Shown here piece after piece: positions 1 through 6,202 of a DNA stretch of 64,000 bases. Both the position numbers and the translations under genes were made by a program. The notes beneath the pieces are model-generated. The model was not told where the DNA came from, ran no database searches, and was given only the letters and a program-made list of their open reading frames with translations. Source of the DNA: an uncultured Ectothiorhodospiraceae bacterium (lineage in GTDB: Bacteria > Pseudomonadota > Gammaproteobacteria > Nevskiales > Oceanococcaceae); assembly GCA_937141935.1 (NCBI GenBank), contig CAKZQS010000040.1, forward strand, positions 124,001 through 188,000, given 5' to 3'. How positions within the stretch are numbered: the first letter of the stretch is position 1; each line of letters opens with the position of its first letter.

Positions 1-403
1 CGTGGGCGTAGATGTCCTTGATCTGCCCGCTGTTGCGGGCCAGCTTCATCAGGCCCTGGTAGCCGGGGATCAGCTGGCACTCGTAGGTCTCGACCCACTG
101 CCCGCCGTCCTTCCTGCGCGTCTTGAACGGCACCAGATAGGCCTCGCCCAGCAACCCGACCTCCAAGCCCAGCTGGGCGGACTGGATGACGGCGCCGAAC
201 ACACTGGCCGGGTCACAGCGCGTGAGCAGCGGCGTCTGCCGGTAGGCAGTGACGCCAATCCGCACCATGCGCTCGGGATCCATGTGCCGCGGCAGAGCGG
301 CGGCGACCTGGTCTTTGTAGGCCGTCAGCATCGCGGGGAAGGATTTGGGGGGTGGCGACGCCTGGCCGCGCTGGGCGGCGTCTCGAAGTTGTTGACTGCT
401 CAT
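1..403 (-). CDS. recT: RecT-family single-strand annealing protein (C-terminus off the left edge)
   Basis: Phage recombinase that coats single-stranded DNA and anneals it to complementary strands, working with the YqaJ exonuclease encoded just upstream on the same transcript. The frame starts at an ATG at 403 and leaves the window, so about 134 residues are visible. RecT hallmarks seen: ERMVRIGVTAYRQTP (the family's conserved first helix region), then ASVFGAVIQSAQLGLEVG, AYLVPF, and the start of the conserved core, CQLIPGYQGLMKLARNSGQI. It follows yqaJ after a 30-base gap. Family assignment is confident. Length and C-terminus cannot be judged. An early lytic or SOS-linked expression pattern is inferred only from operon position. 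Confidence 0.9.
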   Translation of the reverse strand, partial: MSSQQLRDAAQRGQASPPPKSFPAMLTAYKDQVAAALPRHMDPERMVRIGVTAYRQTPLLTRCDPASVFGAVIQSAQLGLEVGLLGEAYLVPFKTRRKDGGQWVETYECQLIPGYQGLMKLARNSGQIKDIYAH

Positions 404-433
404 AGATCGTGGTCCTCGGTGGATGAGTGCGCG

Positions 434-1408
434 CTACAGAGAAAAGCCGCGCTTGATGCAGAAGGGGCGGGCGCCGGACTGAACCTTCGAGAACTGCTCC
501 AGTTCGTCCGTCGTGTAGCCGGTGTGCTCGGCCAGGCCCTTCCAGTCGGTGCGCTTGCTGTCGCGATTGGGCTTCCACGTCAGGGCCGGCCGGCCCTCGA
601 CGGTCAAGGTCGTGGCGTCGCGCATGACGAGCTTGATCTTGGCGCGCACGGCCTCGACCTCGTCCTCGGCGTGCTTCAACGCTTCCTTGCCGGCGATGTA
701 GGAGCGCACCGCGGCGAACAGGTCAGGATCGTCGGTGGCCTCAATCACCTTGTTGGGGTCCGGCTCGACCCAGCGCAGAATGTCGCCGACGCTCGTGGGT
801 TCCGGGGGCACGCGGGGCAACACATGCTGCTCCCAAAACTCGCGCGCCCGAGCCCGCATGTCGCCGATCAGTTCGGCCTCGGCCAGCTGGGGATAGACAC
901 GGCTCTCGTCGAAGCCTATGGCGGCCATGGCGAACCCTCGATCCCGGCCGGTGACTCCCAGGCCCCACAGGCACTGCGCCTGCACATGGACAGGTGCGCC
1001 GTCGGGATCGCCGTCCTCGCCCCATTCGGCCGCGGCCATCGGGTGCACGCTCTTAAACTCGCCATTCGCGGGACCATGCTCGCCCGGGGGCAGGGCCTCG
1101 GCGTCGATTTCCGCCTTGAAGAAGGGAAACTCGGCATCGGTGTAGCGCCGGTTCTGCACCTGAACGGTGAACCCACGCTGGCGCAGGACTTCGGCGGCGA
1201 AGGGCTCCAGGCTTTTCCGGCGGGCGAAGAATCGGCGGGTTTCCTCGTTGATTTCGGGGGTGTCCCCGACGATCCGGTGGTATTCCTCCAACGGCGTGGA
1301 GTAGGGCGACACGCCGAGAATGCCGGCGATGTTGGCCCCGCCGATGTAGTAGCGACCGTGGCCAGGATCGGGTGGGGCAAAAACGGTGGATGAGGCTGTT
1401 GCGGTCAT
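434..1408 (-). CDS. YqaJ-family viral recombinase/exonuclease
   Basis: Predicted 5'-3' double-strand DNA exonuclease of the YqaJ/lambda-exonuclease fold (PD-(D/E)XK nuclease), 324 residues. It makes the single-stranded tails used by RecT. Visible family features: GGANIAGILGVSPYSTPLEE near the N-terminus (YqaJ entry motif), FFARRKSLEPFAAEVL with the conserved Glu, FKAEIDAEAL with the acidic metal ligand, and NGEFKSV giving the E-x-K catalytic pair. The C-terminal third (about 210-324) is helical and charged. Its ATG overlaps the stop of the upstream 60-codon gene by ATGA, so it is translationally coupled. The next gene downstream is recT. The pairing of yqaJ and recT is a classic phage recombination module. 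Confidence 0.9.
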   Translation of the reverse strand: MTATASSTVFAPPDPGHGRYYIGGANIAGILGVSPYSTPLEEYHRIVGDTPEINEETRRFFARRKSLEPFAAEVLRQRGFTVQVQNRRYTDAEFPFFKAEIDAEALPPGEHGPANGEFKSVHPMAAAEWGEDGDPDGAPVHVQAQCLWGLGVTGRDRGFAMAAIGFDESRVYPQLAEAELIGDMRARAREFWEQHVLPRVPPEPTSVGDILRWVEPDPNKVIEATDDPDLFAAVRSYIAGKEALKHAEDEVEAVRAKIKLVMRDATTLTVEGRPALTWKPNRDSKRTDWKGLAEHTGYTTDELEQFSKVQSGARPFCIKRGFSL

Positions 1409-1587
1409 TCGGGTGCTCTCCGCGTGGTGGTCTTCGGCGCGCGGCGTGCGCGCTCAACGTGGGAATCGACGCCCAGGCGCTGGCCGCGAAAGCCGTCCTC
1501 CCGGGTGATAAGGGGGTCGACATAGACGCCGCGCTTGAGCGCGCGCCGCATGCGCCTTTCTCGGCTTTTACTGGAGCGCTGGCTCAT
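1405..1587 (-). CDS. Small basic phage protein, unknown
   Basis: A 60-residue, Arg/Lys-rich protein of unrecognised family. Its reality is supported by position: both its start (ATGA with the gene before) and its stop (ATGA with yqaJ) overlap the neighbours, so it fills the operon without a gap. The composition is strongly basic with no Cys, which would suit nucleic-acid binding, but no motif supports that. It could also be a non-functional filler frame kept open by coupling. Confidence 0.55.
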   Translation of the reverse strand: MSQRSSKSRERRMRRALKRGVYVDPLITREDGFRGQRLGVDSHVERARRAPKTTTRRAPE

Positions 1588-2009
1588 CCGGCGACCTCCA
1601 GCGGCGTCTGGCGAAGGTGCACCACCAGTTCGTCGGCAACGCGGCGCAGCATGTTGCGTAGGTAGGCCGCTTCTTCATGCGCCTTGTCGAACGTCACGCC
1701 AGTCATCGCAGCGCGCAAGCGCACGCCCTGCAGCGCGCGGAATGCACATTGGCTCAGGCCGTCGGCGACGGCGTCCAGCTGCTGCGCCAGTTCCTGCTGG
1801 GTCTTCGGAATATCTTCCGGGATGTAGATGCTCAGGATGCGCGCCGCGGCCATGGCGGGCAGATCCTGCGCCGGCATGTCGGGCTGCGAGGCTTTTTCGA
1901 GCGTAAACAGGGTGTCGATGGTCTCGACCATCGCTTCGTGGATGAGCGTGTCGCGGTCCTTGGGCGGATCGTCGGCCGGCACGCTGTTGGCGGCGGTCGG
2001 GCTATCCAT
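1584..2009 (-). CDS. Phage protein of unknown function (141 aa)
   Basis: Unrecognised, largely alpha-helical protein. I chose the ATG at 2009 because it overlaps the stop of the upstream gene (ATGGATAG overlap of 8 bases). A longer frame begins at 2108 but would lie inside the neighbour and is Arg/Pro-rich there. The protein begins with an acidic stretch and has a Gln-rich central helix near TQQELAQQLDAVADGLSQ and a C-terminal helix with HEEAAYLRNMLRRVADELV. It sits between rha and the recombination genes in the leftward early operon, so a part in DNA metabolism is plausible but unproven. Confidence 0.7.
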   Translation of the reverse strand: MDSPTAANSVPADDPPKDRDTLIHEAMVETIDTLFTLEKASQPDMPAQDLPAMAAARILSIYIPEDIPKTQQELAQQLDAVADGLSQCAFRALQGVRLRAAMTGVTFDKAHEEAAYLRNMLRRVADELVVHLRQTPLEVAG

Positions 2010-2643
2010 GGGCGGCCACCTCGGCATTCCCGGCGGTCGCGGTCTTCTTCCGGGCCTCCTGCGCGGCGAGGTCAACCTCGGCAAGGAACTCCCCAAGCCG
2101 CCGCTCAAACGCCATGCGCTCGTCGCATTCCGGGTGCGTCCTGGCGTACTCAGATGCGGCCAGCATCAGGTTCGACAAGGCGGTGCACTGGAGCAGGCGC
2201 CAGTCGTAATCCAGCTTCGCCGAGCTGAAGTTTTCGTCATTCACTTCGCGGCGCGAAATGATCGCGGCCACCGCGAGCCGCAACGCGTTAGCGTCGGGGC
2301 CCTGTTCGTCTTCGATCCGACGCGGCGCGCTGTGCGTGGCCAGCCGCGTGATGTTCATCAGCGCCTGGGCGTTGTGCTTGATGTGGTCGCCCAGCGTCAC
2401 ATCGAAGCCCATCTTCTGCGACAGCATCGCCCCGAGAATGCCTTTGGCGGAATCCTCGCCGCCCACCAGCACCCGGGTGATGCCATCCCGCAGCTGCACC
2501 GCCTCAGACCGGCTCAGGTGCAGCGTTCCCTCAAGGTCATCGCCGTCGTTGAAGTTCACGGACAGGCCAGGCGCACCTGGCGCCGTCCGCTCAACAGAAA
2601 TGCGCGACGTCGGAGTGTCGATCGCCGCGGTGATCTTCGCCAT
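2002..2643 (-). CDS. Phage protein of unknown function (213 aa)
   Basis: Unrecognised protein directly downstream of rha. The ATG at 2643 is chosen because GGAG lies about 10 bases upstream, inside the end of rha, whose stop is at 2645. An upstream ATG (2664) would give 7 more residues but has no better site. The N-terminal 60 residues are Ser/Thr-rich and may form a beta domain. The middle (GEDSAKGILGAMLSQKMGFD) and the C-terminal half (RLLQCTALSNLMLAASEYA and a charged tail) are helical. The chain ends in Ala/Lys-rich sequence. No catalytic motif was seen. It is co-transcribed with rha, yqaJ and recT. Confidence 0.7.
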   Translation of the reverse strand: MAKITAAIDTPTSRISVERTAPGAPGLSVNFNDGDDLEGTLHLSRSEAVQLRDGITRVLVGGEDSAKGILGAMLSQKMGFDVTLGDHIKHNAQALMNITRLATHSAPRRIEDEQGPDANALRLAVAAIISRREVNDENFSSAKLDYDWRLLQCTALSNLMLAASEYARTHPECDERMAFERRLGEFLAEVDLAAQEARKKTATAGNAEVAAHG

Positions 2644-2644
2644 A

Positions 2645-3205
2645 TCAGTTGCTCCTGTGGTCATGGGGAAGGCGCACGTCGCCGAACATCACGGCGACCC
2701 GCAAAGAGGTTTCGACGACCTGGCCGATCGTCTGCCCGCGCAGGGCGGCGAGCACCTTCACGCGGCGATGTAGATCCGCGGGCAGCTCGGTGTTCAGCCG
2801 CACCAGGCGGCCGTCCTTGTCGGGAAGCGGCTGCGTGCGCAGGCCGGCGGGCGCCGGCGGCTCCCGAAGCTGCGCCTCCATCTGGTTGAAGGCGTCGATG
2901 TAGGCCAGCTTGAACTGCAGCGCCCGCTTTCCGGTGAACCCCATTGCGAGCAGCGTGAAGCCGTCGCGGGTCAGGTGGTAGGCGGGGTAGGTCGCTACGC
3001 CGCCATTGGGCTGGCGGACTTCGATGGATGCCTGCGCAAAATTGCGCAGGTGCTGCTGCGGGAGGTCGGCGGTCAGGTTTCGGATTTGCCGGAGCACGTC
3101 GCGGTGCTCTTTGCCGAGGGCCTCGGCGACCTGGGTGCTGACGGTGACGGCGCGGCCGTCGATCAGGGAGACCAGCCCCGTCGGGGCGGATTGAATCTGC
3201 GACAT
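2645..3205 (-). CDS. rha: Rha-family phage regulatory protein fused to a ribbon-helix-helix segment
   Basis: 186 residues. Residues about 11-110 are a Rha domain: VSTQVAEALGKEHRDVLRQI, then YPAYHLTRDGFTLLAMGFTG and KRALQFKLAYIDAFNQME, the typical signature of phage Rha/antirepressor-type proteins. After a Pro-rich hinge (about 115-130), residues 133-172 (LVRLNTELPADLHRRVKVLA and the following helix) look like a ribbon-helix-helix DNA-binding unit with its beta strand and two helices. A Rha-RHH fusion would let the protein bind an operator directly. The start at 3205 has GAGG 7-10 bases upstream. A longer open frame upstream is dismissed for lack of coding character. It is the first gene of the leftward early operon. 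The family is clear. The RHH part is my reading of the pattern. Confidence 0.85.
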   Translation of the reverse strand: MSQIQSAPTGLVSLIDGRAVTVSTQVAEALGKEHRDVLRQIRNLTADLPQQHLRNFAQASIEVRQPNGGVATYPAYHLTRDGFTLLAMGFTGKRALQFKLAYIDAFNQMEAQLREPPAPAGLRTQPLPDKDGRLVRLNTELPADLHRRVKVLAALRGQTIGQVVETSLRVAVMFGDVRLPHDHRSN

Positions 3206-3243
3206 GGCAGTGTCCTCAGTCTGAACTTGAAGACCACCGCCAC

Positions 3244-3396
3244 GGGTTCCAATCCGAAAGGCGGTGGGCCAAACGGGGTTGGAACTACCGGACTGAGTAC
3301 GGCGCGCCGAAGCGCCCCCGCTGACCCACCATTGATCGGGCACAAAAAAGGCGCTGTAACGAGCGCCCGTGCGCTCAGTCTTCGGGGTTCCAATCC
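3244..3396 (-). repeat. 12-base direct repeat flanking the attenuator
   Basis: The minus-strand sequence GGATTGGAACCC occurs at 3396-3385 and again at 3255-3244, 141 bases apart, one copy before the terminator and the other about 40 bases before the rha start codon. Same orientation. In the first copy it can itself fold (GGG...CCC). The matching copies on either side of a terminator suggest protein or RNA recognition sites. The function is unknown. Confidence 0.6.
3344..3376 (-). terminator. Intrinsic terminator with a competing anti-terminator hairpin (leftward)
   Basis: On the minus strand, GGCGCT (3367-3362) pairs with AGCGCC (3355-3350) around a 6-base loop and is followed by TTTTTT (3349-3344), a standard rho-independent terminator. 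The GCGCTC in its left arm can instead pair with GAGCGC at 3376-3371 (loop ACGG), which would undo the terminator. Leftward transcripts from the control region would meet it before rha. Confidence 0.75.
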
Positions 3397-3424
3397 CGGC
3401 GCCGGAATTTGCCGGCGCGGAATC
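3344..3424 (-). ncRNA. Candidate small RNA or attenuated leader of the rha-recT operon
   Basis: Read on the minus strand, this roughly 75-80 base stretch holds a 7-bp hairpin (3400-3406 with 3413-3419, loop of 6), a possible small stem in the 12-base repeat, a GAGCGC/GCGCTC hairpin and finally the terminator. A TTGACA box at 3454-3449 lies at the right distance upstream, but the -10 region is weak. It could be a free-standing small RNA or the leader whose termination controls rha to recT. Inferred from structure only. Confidence 0.4.
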
Positions 3425-3509
3425 ATCGTGCACCGAAGGAAATTCGACTGTCAAGGCGTGACCCGGGGCCCCCACTCCGCTATCGTCGCGGGGGAGGGAG
3501 GAAGTCACC

Positions 3510-3782
3510 ATGGACGTCTTCGTAATTGTCCTCGCCATCGGTTCGATGGTCCTTGCAGTCGGTGGTGTGAAGGTGTTCTTGGACACGCGACACATCGGGT
3601 ATCTCGTTTCGTCGATCATCACCATCGTTTGCGCGCTGGCCGCCATAGCGCTGCGATCGTTTTGGCCGCTGGTGGCGAGCTTCTGCATCAACCAAGCGCT
3701 CGGCATGGCCGGGCTGGACCCGCTCTGGCGGCGCAAAAGAGCAGAGCGCGCTGCGAAACGCCTGCTCCCCAGCGAGCACTGA
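3510..3782 (+). CDS. Small two-segment membrane protein on the opposite strand to its neighbours
   Basis: 90 residues, unrecognised. A strong ribosome-binding site (GGAGGGAGGAAG) sits just before the ATG. Two hydrophobic segments are clear: about residues 2-24 (VFVIVLAIGSMVLAVGGVKV) and 29-60 (IGYLVSSIITIVCALAAIAL and onward), followed by a basic Arg/Lys-rich C-terminal tail, so it is likely an inner-membrane protein with a cytoplasmic tail. It is read rightward while the genes on both sides are read leftward, a layout typical of an independently expressed prophage gene. Immunity, superinfection exclusion or toxin-type roles are possible but nothing in the sequence decides. Confidence 0.65.
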   Translation: MDVFVIVLAIGSMVLAVGGVKVFLDTRHIGYLVSSIITIVCALAAIALRSFWPLVASFCINQALGMAGLDPLWRRKRAERAAKRLLPSEH

Positions 3783-3789
3783 CGCACGC

Positions 3790-4533
3790 TCACGCCGCCA
3801 CCGGCCACTGCTTTTGCTCGCGGCCGGCCAGCAGGCAACCGCCTTTGTCGGCCGCGTTGCCGCCGTGCTGCTTGAACCAGAAGGCCACGCCGGCCGCGGC
3901 GCAAAGGTCCGCTAGCTCTACGGCCCAGGCCGGATCAAACGGCCGGCAGCCCGGGCCGCTCTCGCCGCCGCAGATGACCCAATCAATTCCGGTCAGGTCG
4001 ATGTCTGGCATGCGCTCGAGCATTGGCTCGACCGACAGGAATCGCACCGCCGCAGGAATTGCCCGCAGTGCGTCGATGCGCGGATAGCCGTAGGCGCGGT
4101 TCTCGACGGTCACGCCCAGCCACACATTCGGCATGTGCGCGTTGTGCAACCAGCTGACGGGCAGGCTCCGCTCAATGAGCGTGGCGCGCTTCGTCAGCAG
4201 CTGGAAATCCAGCCAGTCGCACCGCTCGATAATGTCGAACAGGCGCCCCCTGGCGCCGTGAGGCGCAGCGGTATCGCACCAGTCCATCATCGACCCGCAG
4301 AAGACGCGGCCGCGCTGCTGCGCCAGCCGGTGCTCCCGGTTCCAGCGCAGCGGCTTGTTCCAGTTCTGCTCGCTGGTCAGCCGCGGCGGCGTGCGCGGAT
4401 TCCAGTGATCGCCGCCGGTGCGCTTGTCCAGCGCCGCGGCGTAGCAGTTATCGCAGCCAGGCGCGATCTTCGCGCAACCCCACCACGGATTGAAGGTGTG
4501 GTCGGTCCAGCTGATTCCCGTTGTGTCGCCCAT
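3790..4533 (-). CDS. DUF5131 / phage Gp37-Gp68 family protein
   Basis: 247 residues. It matches the phage Gp37/Gp68 (DUF5131) family through the start ISWTDHTFNPWWGC, the cysteine set CAKIAPGCDNCYAAALDKR, the central LGVTVENR and the late VICGGESGPGCRPFD. The three-cysteine motif near the N-terminus resembles the iron-sulphur-binding arrangement of radical-SAM-like barrel proteins, which is a suggestion and not a demonstrated activity. A partner protein (the TcmP type found next to some relatives) is not seen here. The ATG at 4533 has AGGAG 8 bases upstream. Its promoter is the leftward arm of the 4581-4609 element, and the operator lies between promoter and gene, so it should be repressed in the lysogen. 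Confidence 0.85.
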   Translation of the reverse strand: MGDTTGISWTDHTFNPWWGCAKIAPGCDNCYAAALDKRTGGDHWNPRTPPRLTSEQNWNKPLRWNREHRLAQQRGRVFCGSMMDWCDTAAPHGARGRLFDIIERCDWLDFQLLTKRATLIERSLPVSWLHNAHMPNVWLGVTVENRAYGYPRIDALRAIPAAVRFLSVEPMLERMPDIDLTGIDWVICGGESGPGCRPFDPAWAVELADLCAAAGVAFWFKQHGGNAADKGGCLLAGREQKQWPVAA

Positions 4534-4563
4534 GGCGAAATCTCCTGTTCACTCTCGCCAGCG

Positions 4564-4577
4564 GTTAGCCGGCTAAC
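4564..4577. promoter_or_regulatory. Operator palindrome GTTAGCCGGCTAAC
   Basis: Perfect 14-base inverted repeat (GTTAGC-CG-GCTAAC), placed a few bases downstream of the leftward -10 box, where a bound repressor would block the DUF5131 transcript. A second perfect copy with a different centre (AC) lies at 53,014-53,027 at the other end of the prophage. Likely bound by one of the phage regulators (Cro-like, or one of the RHH proteins). Confidence 0.75.
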
Positions 4578-4580
4578 TGC

Positions 4581-4609
4581 ACCCTATGCCAGAAACTCAT
4601 CCAGCGCAA
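4581..4609 (-). promoter_or_regulatory. Leftward early promoter
   Basis: Read on the minus strand: -35 TTGCGC (4609-4604), 17-base spacer, -10 TAGGGT (4586-4581). It points to the DUF5131 gene. The -35 box is one arm of a 13-base palindrome that also supplies the -35 of the rightward promoter. Confidence 0.5.
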
Positions 4610-4610
4610 G

Positions 4611-4638
4611 TTGCGCAAAACGGTTAATGCACTTACAT
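4611..4638 (+). promoter_or_regulatory. Rightward early promoter
   Basis: -35 TTGCGC (4611-4616), 16-base spacer, -10 TTACAT (4633-4638). Transcription would start at or next to the ATG at 4646, implying a leaderless mRNA for the Cro-like gene. The two divergent -35 boxes form GCGCAA-G-TTGCGC, so polymerases cannot occupy both at once. Confidence 0.55.
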
Positions 4639-4645
4639 TCGGGTC

Positions 4646-4864
4646 ATGGCGAAGATGACGAAAGCGGATGCGATCGAGCTGCTGGGCGACGGAAACCTCA
4701 CCCGCGCCGCAACGAAGCTGGATTTGACGCATGGCGCCTTGAGTCAGTGGCCGGACGTGCTGGACACGACCCGAGCCGATCGCGTCCGGGGCGCTGCCGT
4801 GCGGCTCGGCCGGTTCATCCCCCCGCATCTGCGCCAGGAAGACGAAGACACCGCGGCGCTGTAG
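4646..4864 (+). CDS. Cro-like / YdaS-type helix-turn-helix repressor
   Basis: 72 residues, the usual size of phage Cro proteins. Residues about 4-40 carry a helix-turn-helix: ADAIELLGDGNLTRAATKLD followed by LTHGALSQWPD, close to the Cro/DicC/YdaS pattern (AIE.FG....A..LGI....SQW), then RADRVRGAAVRLGR as the last helix. First gene of the rightward early operon and divergent from DUF5131. No ribosome-binding site precedes it, and the -10 box ends 7 bases before the ATG, so translation is probably leaderless. No CI-type repressor is encoded opposite it, unlike lambdoid switches. It is a candidate ligand of the GTTAGC palindromes. Confidence 0.8.
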   Translation: MAKMTKADAIELLGDGNLTRAATKLDLTHGALSQWPDVLDTTRADRVRGAAVRLGRFIPPHLRQEDEDTAAL

Positions 4865-4911
4865 CCGCAGCCCTACCGGATCGGCAGTGGAATGCCGAAG
4901 GGAGACAAAAC

Positions 4912-5079
4912 TTGAGACCCGTTCAGTTCAACCGGCGCCCCGCTAAGGGTCGCGAGCCAGGCCCCGCCACCGCGCAACCTCACCGCGCACGGTCCTCCCT
5001 CCATGGCGGTCGGCTATTCCACTGCTCGCGGCCTGGGGCGTCGGTTGTCTTTTCTGCCCACGGGGGAGCCCCACGATGA
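4912..5079 (+). CDS. Possible short coupled reading frame (55 aa)
   Basis: A TTG at 4912 with GGGAG 8 bases upstream opens a 55-codon basic frame whose stop overlaps the ATG of the next gene (ATGA at 5076). Coupling on one side and a ribosome-binding site on the other argue for translation. Codon usage is poor for this phage and there is no recognisable motif. Otherwise the 211 bases between the Cro-like gene and 5076 hold nothing I can identify. Confidence 0.3.
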   Translation: MRPVQFNRRPAKGREPGPATAQPHRARSSLHGGRLFHCSRPGASVVFSAHGGAPR

Positions 5080-5264
5080 ATGAAGGTGATCTCGCCGACG
5101 AGGCGCTGCGCCGCATGCCGACCTTCCGGCGCACCACCTTTCCCGAAAACAGGATCTGCCGGGAGTGCCAATACCCCAATGACCGCCCGCAGTACGCGGT
5201 CTGCAGCGACTGCCTCGAAGAATTCCAGGCAGACGCCATCCAGAACACGCCGGACGACTGCTGA
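5076..5264 (+). CDS. Small four-cysteine (zinc-ribbon-like) protein
   Basis: 62 residues with CRECQYP and, 18 residues later, CSDCLEEF: two CxxC knuckles that could bind one zinc ion. The family is not recognised with certainty. It lies between the Cro-like gene and the replication initiator and overlaps the initiator start by the A of its TGA, so it is co-translated with replication genes. Many lambdoid early regions carry such small zinc proteins. A regulatory or replication accessory role is inferred from place only. Confidence 0.65.
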   Translation: MNEGDLADEALRRMPTFRRTTFPENRICRECQYPNDRPQYAVCSDCLEEFQADAIQNTPDDC

Positions 5265-6202
5265 TGGCGAGGATCCGCAGCATTCATCCGGGCCAGTGGA
5301 CCGACGAGGGTTTCGTGCAGCTGTCGCCTTGGGCGCGCCTTCTGGCCATCGGGCTGCGGAACGAGGCTGACGACAACGGCATCTTCGAGTGGAAGCCGCT
5401 GCTGTTGAAGATGCGGCTGTTCCCCGCGGACACCGTCGAAATCGCCCCGCTGTTGGTCGAGTTGGTGGAACACAAGCAGATTGAGCACTACGAGGTTCGG
5501 AACCGGGGCTACGGCTGCATCCGCAATTTCCGAAAGTACCAGTCACCAAAGAAGCCGCGTGCCGTACACCCGCTGCCTGAGCCCAGCCAGGTGGAGAACT
5601 ACGACGAGTACAACTTCCTCAGTGTCGTAACGAGTTCCCCACCAGTTCCGAACGAGGGGGGAAATCCGCCGGCAGAGGGAAAGGGAAAGGGAGAAGGAAA
5701 GGGAGAAGGAGATAAACCAAACCCTGTCCCGCCTGCGGCGGCACCGTTGGCTGGTGACAGGGACTTGCTGGGTGACGAGCCGGGGCAGGCGGAAGGCGGC
5801 CCACGCAAGGCTCAGCAGCGAAAGCTGGAGCAGCAGGCCGCGGAGGTCTTCGCGTACTGGTGCAAAGCCCGCGGCCGGGTCGGCGCCGTGTTCAAGACGG
5901 CGGACGGCAAGCGCCACAAGGCGGTGATCGGTCGGCTCAAGGACGGCTACACGGTCGAGCAGATCAAGCTCGCGATCGACGGCATCGCCCACTCGCCCCA
6001 TCACCGCGGCGACAACGAGCGCAAAACGGTTTACGACGAGCTCGAGCTCATCTGCCGTGACGGGCCGCGCCTTGAAGCGCTGGCGAACGGCACCCTGCGG
6101 GCGCGCGGCGTGACCGGCCGGGGCAGCTTCCGCGACCGGGCGGCCGCCTACTTCGCCAGCCAGGAGCAGGCGCCGGCGCCGGAGGAACCAGCCGATGCGT
6201 GA
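5264..6202 (+). CDS. Phage replication initiator (O-like replisome organiser)
   Basis: 312 residues. The N-terminal 110 residues (RIRSIHPGQWTDEGFVQLSP, GLRNEADDNGIFEWKP, IRNFRKYQSPKKP) form the winged-helix domain typical of phage initiators that bind origin DNA. A low-complexity charged linker (EGKGKGEGKGEGDKP) follows. The C-terminal region (FAYWCKARGRVGA, RLKDGYTVEQIKLAIDGIAH, YDELELICRDGPRLE) matches the C-terminal domain found in many phage replication proteins that contact the helicase loader. The next gene overlaps it by 8 bases. As in lambda O, the origin probably lies inside this gene, at the purine-rich linker. Confidence 0.85.
   Translation: MARIRSIHPGQWTDEGFVQLSPWARLLAIGLRNEADDNGIFEWKPLLLKMRLFPADTVEIAPLLVELVEHKQIEHYEVRNRGYGCIRNFRKYQSPKKPRAVHPLPEPSQVENYDEYNFLSVVTSSPPVPNEGGNPPAEGKGKGEGKGEGDKPNPVPPAAAPLAGDRDLLGDEPGQAEGGPRKAQQRKLEQQAAEVFAYWCKARGRVGAVFKTADGKRHKAVIGRLKDGYTVEQIKLAIDGIAHSPHHRGDNERKTVYDELELICRDGPRLEALANGTLRARGVTGRGSFRDRAAAYFASQEQAPAPEEPADA
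5675..5716 (+). repeat. Purine-only repeat tract inside the initiator gene, possible replication origin
   Basis: About 40 bases made only of G and A in GGGAAA / GGAGAA iterations, ending in GATAAA. It encodes the Gly/Lys/Glu linker of the initiator. Phage origins are often repeats within the O-type gene and next to an easily melted region. Here the unusual strand asymmetry is seen directly, and the origin role is inferred. Confidence 0.4.

Larger units (their letters stand above)
3206..3509. other. Regulatory gap before rha and before the small membrane-protein gene
   Basis: No gene is seen in these 304 bases. Going leftward they hold a possible minus-strand -35 box (TTGACA read from 3454), two strong hairpins, a terminator with a run of T (3344-3367), two copies of a 12-base repeat, and the rha ribosome-binding site. 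On the plus strand the last 20 bases hold GGGAGGGAGGAAG, the ribosome-binding site of the gene at 3510. Confidence 0.7.

Noticed and set aside
2-1393. 463-codon frame on the plus strand over recT/yqaJ
   Set aside because: It is the shadow of the minus-strand yqaJ and recT genes, whose motifs are clear.
3206-3904. Upstream extension of the rha frame to 3,904
   Set aside because: No conserved sequence, poor codons, and a ribosome-binding site plus the Rha N-terminus support the ATG at 3205.
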